Of a DNA stretch of 5,356 nt, positions 1 through 5,356 are shown in pieces. Both the position numbers and the translations under genes were made by a program. This DNA comes from Oscillospiraceae bacterium (GTDB lineage: Bacteria > Bacillota > Clostridia > Oscillospirales > Ruminococcaceae). The stretch covers positions 1 to 5,356 of the forward strand of contig CAAGDZ010000293.1 in assembly GCA_900768735.1 (NCBI GenBank), in the 5' to 3' direction. The notes below the pieces were generated by a model that searched no databases, had not been told where the DNA came from, and was given only the letters and a program-made list of their open reading frames with translations. Within the stretch, counting starts at the first letter, position 1, and the number at the start of each line of letters is the position of its first letter.

Positions 1-11
1 TCTTCCGATCT
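1..11. other. Illumina adapter remnant at contig edge (not genomic)
   Basis: The first eleven bases, TCTTCCGATCT, are identical to the 3' end of the standard Illumina TruSeq adapter, which ends GCTCTTCCGATCT. They sit exactly at the contig edge, where an untrimmed read would leave them. The final adapter T joins genomic AG to give an apparent TAG stop just before the metG remnant, so that stop is artificial. An 11-base match could be chance in a long sequence, but at position 1 and ending exactly at the adapter's last base it is very unlikely to be. Confidence 0.93.
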
Positions 12-439
12 AGGTGCTGTTCCCGAGAATTGACATAAAGACCGAAATTGCGGCTCTTGAAGAGATGATGAAGCCGGCAGTAGTAATTAAAGAGGACGAG
101 GACCTTGACAAGGCGGGCATAATCACGATAGACGACTTTGCAAAGGTAAAGCTGAGAAGCGGCGAGATAACCGCCTGCGAGAAGATAAAGAAGTCGAAAA
201 AGCTGCTTAAAATACAGGTTGACGACGGCCGCGGCGGCAGACAGATAGTATCGGGTATAGCCGAATATTACACCCCTGAGGAGCTTGTCGGAAAGAAGAT
301 AATTTTCGTGGCAAACCTCGCCCCCGCAAAGCTCTGCGGCGAGGAGAGCAACGGTATGCTGCTTGCGTGTGACGCGGGCAAAAAGGTACAGGTAGTATTC
401 CTTGACAAGGACACACCTAACGGCAGTACCGTAAGATGA
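12..439 (+). CDS. metG: Methionyl-tRNA synthetase, C-terminal fragment with tRNA-binding domain (5' truncated)
   Basis: This is the last roughly 141 residues of MetRS, the cytoplasmic enzyme that charges tRNA-Met with methionine using ATP. The fragment opens with LFPRID, the conserved segment at the end of the anticodon-binding helical domain. A charged linker follows, then from about residue 35 an OB-fold tRNA-binding domain of the Trbp111/EMAPII type: ITIDDFAKVKLRSG, the KLLKIQVD strand, RQIVSGIAEYYTPEELVGK, then NLAPAKLCG and SNGMLLA. This matches the C-terminal appendage of dimeric bacterial MetRS. Full-length enzymes of this class are about 640-660 residues, so roughly 500 residues, including the catalytic HIGH and KMSKS motifs, lie off the contig. 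The GTG at 14 is an internal valine codon, not a start; the TAG before it comes from the adapter junction. The stop is TGA at 437-439. It is followed after 37 bases by metF on the same strand, so co-transcription is likely. Confidence 0.93.
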
Positions 440-461
440 GCCTGCACTCTCTCAAAGGCTG

Positions 462-467
462 AAAGGA
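462..467 (+). promoter_or_regulatory. Ribosome-binding site of metF
   Basis: AAAGGA lies nine bases before the metF ATG, inside the 37-base metG-metF gap. The gap is too short to hold an S-box or T-box riboswitch, and no terminator is visible in it. This supports read-through from metG into metF. Confidence 0.65.
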
Positions 468-476
468 AAACAACAG

Positions 477-1337
477 ATGAAACTTAAAGACCTATACAAC
501 AAGGGCAGGGTGGTATTCTCACTCGAAGTATTCCCCCCTAACAAGACCTGCTCTATAGATACGGTTTACGCCGCTGTAGATAAGCTGTCGGAGATAAAGC
601 CCGACTATTTCAGCGTGACCTACGGCGCGGGCGGCAACCGCGCAAACCGCTCCACCTGCGAGATAGCGTCACATATCAAAAACGACTGCGGAATAGAGGC
701 TATGGCGCACCTCACCTGCATAAACAGCACCCGCGACGATGTGGACTTTATGCTTGAGGATTTTAAAAACCACGGTATCGACAACATACTCGCCCTGCGC
801 GGCGACTTAAAGCCGGACGAAGAGCCAAAAGACGACTTTCCCCACGCGAGTGATTTATGCGCTTATATCAGCTCAAAGGGAGATTTTGACATAGGCGGCG
901 CGTGCTATCCCGAAACTCACGTTGACGCGGCAAGCCAGAAGGACGATATATTAAACCTTAAAAAGAAGGTTGACAGCGGCGCGTCACACCTTATCACACA
1001 GCTGTTTTTCGACAACAGCGCATACTACGACTTTGAGCAGAAGGCTAGAATCGCGGGCATAGATGTGCCTATTGCGGCGGGTATCATGCCTGTCACAAAC
1101 AAAAAGCAGATAGAGCGCATGGTCACTATGTGCGGAGCAAGCCTGCCGCACAAGTTCGTAAAAATGCTCCAGCGGTACGAAAACTCCCCCGAGGCGCTGC
1201 GCGACGCGGGAATAGCCTATGCGGTAGACCAGATAGTAGACCTTATCTCAAACGATGTTCAGGGTATCCACCTCTACACCATGAACAATCCGTATGTTGC
1301 GACAAAAATATACGAGGCAATAAGCAAGCTACTATGA
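477..1337 (+). CDS. metF: 5,10-methylenetetrahydrofolate reductase
   Basis: A 286-residue cytoplasmic flavoenzyme that reduces 5,10-methylene-THF to 5-methyl-THF, the methyl donor for MetH. The length is close to E. coli MetF (296), and the whole protein is the single TIM-barrel domain. Visible family motifs are FSLEVFPP (14-21) with the catalytic glutamate at E17, VTYGAGG (47-53), AHLTCINST (77-85), LRGD (107-110) with the flavin-tuning aspartate D110, YPETH (144-148), and ITQLFFD (173-179) with folate-contacting Q175. These correspond to E28, D120 and Q183 of E. coli. The barrel end carries GIMPVTN (202-208) and HLYTMN (265-270). No N-terminal fusion and no metV-type partner gene is visible, so it resembles the stand-alone reductase. 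Its electron donor cannot be read from sequence. ATG 477 has a ribosome-binding site. The TGA stop overlaps the next gene's ATG by the ATGA arrangement, so the two are probably translationally coupled. Confidence 0.96.
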   Translation: MKLKDLYNKGRVVFSLEVFPPNKTCSIDTVYAAVDKLSEIKPDYFSVTYGAGGNRANRSTCEIASHIKNDCGIEAMAHLTCINSTRDDVDFMLEDFKNHGIDNILALRGDLKPDEEPKDDFPHASDLCAYISSKGDFDIGGACYPETHVDAASQKDDILNLKKKVDSGASHLITQLFFDNSAYYDFEQKARIAGIDVPIAAGIMPVTNKKQIERMVTMCGASLPHKFVKMLQRYENSPEALRDAGIAYAVDQIVDLISNDVQGIHLYTMNNPYVATKIYEAISKLL

Positions 1338-2005
1338 AATTGACACAGCTTGACAAAAACGAAGCATTGCGGTATCTCGGCTGCCGGAGCGAGCTCTCCG
1401 ACGAGCGGATTACCGCATTGCTTGATTTATGCGAAAAACAGCTGCTCGATTTGATAACGCCGAAGTATCTCTACAGGGTATTCGATATAACCTCCGAGAG
1501 CGAGGGCGTACGCATATCCGACAGCGACATCATACTGACAGGAAACGACGCGGCACAGCACTTAGAGGGGTGCGGCCGCATAGTGCTTATGTGCGCCACG
1601 ATAGGGCAGGGCGCAGACAATCTGATACGGCGGCTTCAGGTATCGGATATGGCGGCGGCGGTCATCACCGACAGCCTAGCGAGCGTAGCTGTAGAGCAGG
1701 TATGCGACAGGGCGCAGGAGGAGATACTAAGCACGCTGTCATATAATACGCATACATGGCGGTTTTCTCCGGGGTACGGGGATTTACCGCTGGATATACA
1801 AAAGGCGCTGATTTTACTGCTTGACGCGCCGAAAAAAATCGGTCTGTGTGCCACCGACAATCAGCTGTTGACGCCGAAAAAGTCGGTCACCGCCTTTATC
1901 GGGCTGTCGGACGGCGAGGTCAGCAGAAAAAGCCGCGGCTGTGAATGCTGTAACATGAAAGATGTCTGCAATTTCAGAAAAAACGGAGGTCATTGTGGAA
2001 CTTAA
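1334..2005 (+). CDS. Free-standing MetH activation-domain protein
   Basis: A 223-residue protein resembling the S-adenosylmethionine-binding activation domain at the C-terminus of long MetH proteins. In that family the domain binds AdoMet and, with a reductant, remethylates cobalamin oxidised to cob(II)alamin. The signature is WRFSPGYGDLPL (142-153), equivalent to the RxxxGYP motif of E. coli MetH, with R143, G147 and Y148 retained. A second block is LLTPKKSVTAFIG (178-190), and ATIGQGAD (88-95) lies in the core. It is shorter than the roughly 330-residue E. coli domain and resembles the separate protein of Thermotoga maritima (TM0269, next to a short metH). A cysteine-rich tail (C203, C205, C206, C212, C221) suggests metal binding. 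The start is ATG 1334, overlapping the metF stop as ATGA. An in-frame ATG at 1130 would add 68 residues that merely read metF out of frame. No good Shine-Dalgarno precedes 1334, consistent with coupling to metF. Its end overlaps metH by 11 bases. Confidence 0.9.
   Translation: MKLTQLDKNEALRYLGCRSELSDERITALLDLCEKQLLDLITPKYLYRVFDITSESEGVRISDSDIILTGNDAAQHLEGCGRIVLMCATIGQGADNLIRRLQVSDMAAAVITDSLASVAVEQVCDRAQEEILSTLSYNTHTWRFSPGYGDLPLDIQKALILLLDAPKKIGLCATDNQLLTPKKSVTAFIGLSDGEVSRKSRGCECCNMKDVCNFRKNGGHCGT
1985..1990 (+). promoter_or_regulatory. Ribosome-binding site that sets the metH GTG start
   Basis: GGAGGT lies inside the last codons of the activation-domain gene, where it encodes Gly-Gly. GGAGG ends five bases before GTG 1995. 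No comparable site precedes the in-frame ATG at 1962, so this site decides in favour of the GTG start. Confidence 0.85.
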
Positions 2006-4376
2006 AACTCTATTTGACAAAAAAGAATTTATTATATTTGACGGCGCGATGGGCACCGAGCTTCAGGCAAAGGGACTGAAAACAGGCGAGACCCCCGAGC
2101 TTTTAAACCTCACCGAGCCGGAGCTGTTAAAGGAAATACACCGCTCGTATATTGACGCGGGCGCGGATGTGGTATCGGCAAACACCTTCGGTGCGAACCG
2201 CTATAAGCTGGAGCACTGCGGTCACAGCGTTGACGAAATAATCTCGGCAGGTATAAAGAACCTCAAGGACGCTATAAAAGAAAGCGGAAAGACGGTTTAC
2301 GCCGCGCTTGATGTCGGTCCTATCGGACAGCTTTTAGAGCCTACCGGCAGTCTAAGTTTTGAGGACGCCTACGAGATATTCCGCGAGGAAATAGTTGCGG
2401 GTGTATCTGCGGGCGCAGACCTTATCATAATCGAGACAATGACCAACCTTTATGAATTAAAGGCGGCTATACTTGCGGCAAAGGAAAACTCCGACCTGCC
2501 GGTTATATGCAGTATGAGCTATGAGGAAAACCGCCGCACCTTTACCGGCTGTCCGGTTGCGGCGGAGCTTATGCTCTGTGCGGGACTTGGAGTAGACGCG
2601 GCGGGCGTAAACTGCTCGCTCGGTCCTAAGGAGCTTATGCCGATTGTAGAAGAAATATGCAGTATATCAAAGCTGCCGGTTATCGTCATGCCGAATGCAG
2701 GACTTCCCGACCCCGAGACAGGTGGGTACACCATAACCGCCGACGAGTTCTCGGACTATATAGTACAGATGGCTGACATGGGCGTCAGCATCTTCGGCGG
2801 CTGCTGCGGCACTACACCTGAGTTTATCGCGGCGGTAGTAAAGAAGCTAAGCGGCAAAAAGCGCGTACAGCGAGAAATAAAGCCGATAAGCGCCGTATGC
2901 AGCGGCACGCGGGTATGCGAGATAAATCAGCCGAGGATAATCGGCGAGCGTATAAACCCGACCGGCAAAAAGCTGTTCAAGCAGGCGCTGCTCAACGATG
3001 ATATAGATTATATCTTAAATCAGGCAATAGAGCAGGTAAACGTGGGCGCGGATATACTTGATGTAAACGTGGGTATGCCCGGAATAGACGAAAAGTCGAT
3101 GATGACAAGGGGGTTAAAGCGCATACAGGGCATAACCGACGCGCCGCTCCAGATAGATTCGACTATACCCGAGGTATTGGAGGCGGCGCTGAGAGTATAC
3201 GACGGCAAGCCAATAGTAAACTCGGTAAACGGCGAGGAGGAGAGCCTGCAAAAAATCCTCCCGCTTGTAAAAAAATACGGCGCGGCGGTGGTAGGACTGA
3301 CCCTCGACAAGGACGGCATACCGCCCAAAGCCGAACAGCGCTTTGCTATAGCAGAAAAGATAATAAAGCGCGCAGAAGAAATCGGCATACCGCGCGAGGA
3401 CGTATATATCGACTGCCTGACCCTCACCGCGTCTGCTGAGCAGGCGGCGGTAAAGGAAACGCTGAAAGCAGTACGAATGGTAAAAGAGCGGCTCGGCGCA
3501 AAAACCGTCCTCGGCGTGTCGAATATCTCGTTCGGTCTGCCTAACCGCGAGCTTTTAAACCATATCTTTTTAAGCATGGCGCTTGAAAACGGTCTTGATT
3601 TGCCGATAATAAACCCGAATATCGCGGCTATGACCGGCACGGTGAGAGCCTACAAGCTACTTGCAAATATAGATGTAAACTCGGCGGAGTTTATCGCGGC
3701 GTACGGCTCGGACAATGCGGGAAATGCGGCGAGTACACCAAAGCCCGCCGACCATTCTGTGACGCTTGAATACGCGATAGACAACGGACTGAAGGCGGAG
3801 GCAGCAAAAATTACCGAACAGCTTTTATCCGAGCAGGAGCCGATGGAGATAATAAATACCCGCCTTATCCCCGCGCTCGACAAAACGGGCACGCTGTTTG
3901 AGCAGGGCAAGATATTCCTCCCGCAGCTTATCTTATCGGCGGGCGTGGCGCAAAGCTGCTTTGAGGTGATAAGACAAAAGCTCGCAAAGACCGACACCGC
4001 CCCCGTCAGCAAGGGAAAAATCGTGCTTGCGACAGTAAAGGGCGACATACACGATATTGGCAAGAATATAGTTAAAGTATTACTGGAAAACTACGGCTAC
4101 ACGGTGATTGATTTAGGCAAGGACGTGGAGTATCAGGCGGTAGTGGACGCGGCGAAAAAGCACGAGGTAAAGCTTGTGGGTCTCAGCGCCCTTATGACCA
4201 CCACGCTTAAATCAATGGAGGAGACGATAAAGCTTATACGCGAAAACAATCTCGACTGCAAGATAGTGGTAGGCGGCGCGGTGCTGACTCCCGAGTACGC
4301 GGAGAAAATCGGCGCGGACTTTTACGCAAAGGACGCAAAGGAAACCGTGGATATAGCAAAACAGGTTATAGGCTGA
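1995..4376 (+). CDS. metH: Cobalamin-dependent methionine synthase, core without activation domain
   Basis: Transfers the methyl group of 5-methyl-THF to homocysteine through cobalamin. From GTG 1995 it is 793 residues. The homocysteine domain (about 1-300) has DGAMGT (16-21) and the zinc ligands C207 (GVNCS), C270 and C271 (GGCCGTT), with the same 63-residue spacing as C247/C310/C311 in E. coli. The folate domain (about 312-570) has IGERINPTG (316-324) and DVNVG (357-361). The cap helices (about 590-670) include FEQGKIFLPQLILSA. The B12 domain (about 673-793) has GDIHDIG (683-689), with cobalt-ligand H686 and D684. E. coli S810, third member of the ligand relay, aligns with T737, a change common in other corrinoid proteins. 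The protein ends at the B12 domain, where E. coli MetH (1227 residues) continues into the activation domain encoded here by the preceding gene. The alternative ATG at 1962 lacks a Shine-Dalgarno. No frameshift or missing ligand is seen. Confidence 0.96.
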   Translation: MELKTLFDKKEFIIFDGAMGTELQAKGLKTGETPELLNLTEPELLKEIHRSYIDAGADVVSANTFGANRYKLEHCGHSVDEIISAGIKNLKDAIKESGKTVYAALDVGPIGQLLEPTGSLSFEDAYEIFREEIVAGVSAGADLIIIETMTNLYELKAAILAAKENSDLPVICSMSYEENRRTFTGCPVAAELMLCAGLGVDAAGVNCSLGPKELMPIVEEICSISKLPVIVMPNAGLPDPETGGYTITADEFSDYIVQMADMGVSIFGGCCGTTPEFIAAVVKKLSGKKRVQREIKPISAVCSGTRVCEINQPRIIGERINPTGKKLFKQALLNDDIDYILNQAIEQVNVGADILDVNVGMPGIDEKSMMTRGLKRIQGITDAPLQIDSTIPEVLEAALRVYDGKPIVNSVNGEEESLQKILPLVKKYGAAVVGLTLDKDGIPPKAEQRFAIAEKIIKRAEEIGIPREDVYIDCLTLTASAEQAAVKETLKAVRMVKERLGAKTVLGVSNISFGLPNRELLNHIFLSMALENGLDLPIINPNIAAMTGTVRAYKLLANIDVNSAEFIAAYGSDNAGNAASTPKPADHSVTLEYAIDNGLKAEAAKITEQLLSEQEPMEIINTRLIPALDKTGTLFEQGKIFLPQLILSAGVAQSCFEVIRQKLAKTDTAPVSKGKIVLATVKGDIHDIGKNIVKVLLENYGYTVIDLGKDVEYQAVVDAAKKHEVKLVGLSALMTTTLKSMEETIKLIRENNLDCKIVVGGAVLTPEYAEKIGADFYAKDAKETVDIAKQVIG

Positions 4377-4400
4377 CAGGCTGTCAAAAAGACAAATTAC

Positions 4401-4405
4401 GGAGG
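4401..4405 (+). promoter_or_regulatory. Ribosome-binding site of the nucleotidyltransferase gene
   Basis: GGAGG sits six bases before ATG 4412, near-ideal in sequence and spacing. Unlike the overlapping genes upstream, this gene can recruit ribosomes by itself. The rest of the 35-base gap contains no recognisable promoter. Confidence 0.8.
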
Positions 4406-4411
4406 GGTTTT

Positions 4412-5269
4412 ATGGCAGACAGATATGCAAAGATAAAGGAAAACCTTATGGCTATAGCACACAGCGACGAAAATCTTCGCGCCGTGATAGCCATAGGTTC
4501 TACCGCGCGCGGCTATTCATCGAGTGATGAATATTCCGACATAGATTTAGTTCTTGCCTGCGAAACCCCCGATAAGTGGCTGTACGGCGATATGCCGAAA
4601 AGACTCGGAGAGGTGAAAATCTCTTTCACCGAGCCGACCCTCGGCGGCGGCACCGAGCGCAGAATATTATTTGACGGCTCACTTGATGTGGATTTAATCG
4701 TGTTCACCCCCGAGCGGCTGTCTGAGCTGATACTGGACAAAACCGCCTGCGAGGTCATGAACCGCGGCTACACCGTGCTTTATGACGATATGGGAATAAC
4801 ACAGCTTCTCGCCGAAAGCATAAAGGTAGAAGTGCCTGCCTTTTATATCAGCGAGGGCGAGTTTATAAACACGGTAAACGACTTCTGGTTTCATACCGTC
4901 TGGGCGGCAAAGAAAATCCTGCGCGGCGAGCTTTGGGTAGCAAAGCAATGTATAGACGCGTATCTCAAAAATCACCTGCTGAAAATAACCGAGCTGTACG
5001 AACACTCGTTACATAAAAAGGATGTATGGCACTGCGGAAGATTTTTTGAGAGGTGGGCGGACGCTGACACGGTAAAGGCACTCCGAAAATGCTTTGCACA
5101 CTATGATAAGGACGAGCTTATATCGGCGCTTTTTGCTACGGCGGAGCTTTTTTCAAGGCTTGCAAAGGACGGCGCGCGGTCGTGCGGGTATGATTATCCG
5201 GCAGAAGCAGAGCGCTGTGCGCAAGGCTTGCTTGACAGCTATTTTCCCGAACAGCATAGCAAGAAATAA
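4412..5269 (+). CDS. ANT(6)/AadK-like aminoglycoside 6-adenylyltransferase family protein
   Basis: A 285-residue soluble protein of the streptomycin adenylyltransferase family (AadE, chromosomal AadK of Bacillus subtilis, about 285-300 residues). Known members transfer AMP to the 6-hydroxyl of streptomycin. The N-terminal nucleotidyltransferase domain has the GS motif (G29, S30), the metal-binding pair D43 and D45 in YSDIDLVL, and a third carboxylate at D94 in LDVDLIVF (91-98), so the catalytic set looks complete. The C-terminal helical half keeps the family pattern NDFWFHTVWAAKKILRGEL (156-174), then an AKQCIDAYLKNHLLK segment, and ends with the YDYP block (260-263). Codon use resembles the neighbours, and no transposase or integrase lies beside it, so recent transfer is not indicated. 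The family call is firm, but the substrate is not: many chromosomal relatives have no shown resistance role. It follows metH by 35 bases on the same strand with no visible terminator between, so it may be co-transcribed. Confidence 0.82.
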   Translation: MADRYAKIKENLMAIAHSDENLRAVIAIGSTARGYSSSDEYSDIDLVLACETPDKWLYGDMPKRLGEVKISFTEPTLGGGTERRILFDGSLDVDLIVFTPERLSELILDKTACEVMNRGYTVLYDDMGITQLLAESIKVEVPAFYISEGEFINTVNDFWFHTVWAAKKILRGELWVAKQCIDAYLKNHLLKITELYEHSLHKKDVWHCGRFFERWADADTVKALRKCFAHYDKDELISALFATAELFSRLAKDGARSCGYDYPAEAERCAQGLLDSYFPEQHSKK

Positions 5270-5299
5270 AAAACGAGCCGAGCGATGACCGCTCGGCTC
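5270..5299 (-). terminator. Intrinsic terminator hairpin, T-tract on the minus-strand side, possibly bidirectional
   Basis: GAGCCGAGCG (5275-5284) and CGCTCGGCTC (5290-5299) form a perfect 10-bp GC-rich stem with a five-base loop, ATGAC. Read on the minus strand, the stem is followed by GTTTTTTATTT, a textbook intrinsic terminator for a gene coming from the right. Read on the plus strand, it starts six bases after the nucleotidyltransferase stop, but the downstream bases AGCTTGTCGAT are not a U-tract; the nearest T-run is at about 5320-5324. It may still end the plus-strand operon, less efficiently or with help from factors. Confidence 0.75.
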
Positions 5300-5329
5300 A
5301 GCTTGTCGATAAACCTATATTTTTCTCAA

Positions 5330-5356
5330 AATGGGGTTGAGGGGCGGCAGCCCCCA
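5330..5356. repeat. G-rich/C-rich palindromic tail at contig end
   Basis: The last bases contain GGGGC (5341-5345), loop GGCA, and GCCCC (5350-5354), a short hairpin. TGGGG near 5332 can alternatively pair with CCCCA at the very end. No gene is seen between 5300 and 5356. Such GGGG...CCCC palindromes often recur in intergenic regions of clostridial genomes, and the contig stopping here fits an assembly break at a repeat. Only one copy is in the window, so the repeat status is inferred. Confidence 0.4.

Noticed and set aside
439..459. AGCC...GGCT pairing in the metG-metF gap
   Set aside because: Only four base pairs around a 14-base loop, which is not a credible regulatory structure.
1130..1333. 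N-terminal extension of the activation-domain protein
   Set aside because: The extra 68 residues read metF out of frame and are Arg/Pro-rich; homology to the activation family starts only after the ATG at 1334.
3020..3640. 206-codon open frame on the minus strand within metH
   Set aside because: It lies wholly antisense to the conserved folate domain of metH, has a low-complexity Ser/Phe/Ile-rich translation typical of an antisense shadow, and no recognisable motif.
3650..4063. 137-codon minus-strand open frame within metH
   Set aside because: Antisense to the cap and B12 domains of metH, with the same shadow-like composition and no family resemblance.
4374..4386. Palindrome TGACAGGCTGTCA just after the metH stop
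   Set aside because: A 5-bp stem with a three-base loop and no T-tract is too weak for a terminator, and a single copy is not enough to call it an operator.
5094..5288. 64-codon plus-strand open frame overlapping the nucleotidyltransferase end
   Set aside because: It is an out-of-frame, Arg-rich shadow of the real gene and runs into the terminator hairpin.

Overview
The window reads as a short bacterial contig carrying one co-directional (+ strand) methionine and one-carbon cluster: the 3' end of metG (methionyl-tRNA synthetase), metF (methylenetetrahydrofolate reductase), a free-standing cobalamin-dependent methionine synthase activation-domain gene, metH (methionine synthase core without its own activation domain), and an ANT(6)-like nucleotidyltransferase gene. 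Separate MetH core and activation proteins, a MetRS with a C-terminal tRNA-binding domain, strong GGAGG ribosome-binding sites, and heavy ATA/AGA codon use mixed with GCG/CGC codons suggest an anaerobic Firmicute, probably a gut-type Clostridia member. That placement is inference; the sequence holds no marker gene that fixes the genus.

Layout: bases 1-11 match the 3' end of the common Illumina adapter and are not genomic. Bases 12-439 hold the metG remnant. A 37-base gap with a ribosome-binding site leads to metF (477-1337). The activation-domain gene (1334-2005) begins inside the metF stop codon (ATGA overlap). metH (1995-4376) starts at a GTG inside the last codons of the activation gene, with its Shine-Dalgarno also inside that gene. 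After 35 bases with another strong ribosome-binding site comes the nucleotidyltransferase gene (4412-5269). The final 87 bases hold a perfect 10-bp hairpin, whose T-tract lies on the minus-strand side, and a G-rich/C-rich palindromic tail that may be part of a dispersed repeat where the assembly broke.

The genes form a logical chain. MetF makes 5-methyl-tetrahydrofolate. MetH moves the methyl group through cobalamin to homocysteine, giving methionine. The activation protein would rescue oxidised cobalamin by reductive methylation with S-adenosylmethionine. MetG charges tRNA with the methionine. The nucleotidyltransferase has no obvious link to methionine and may simply be a downstream passenger. 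Nothing here looks like a wholly new system. The points most worth a second look are the split, overlapping activation protein with a cysteine-rich tail, the nucleotidyltransferase behind metH, and the structured contig end.
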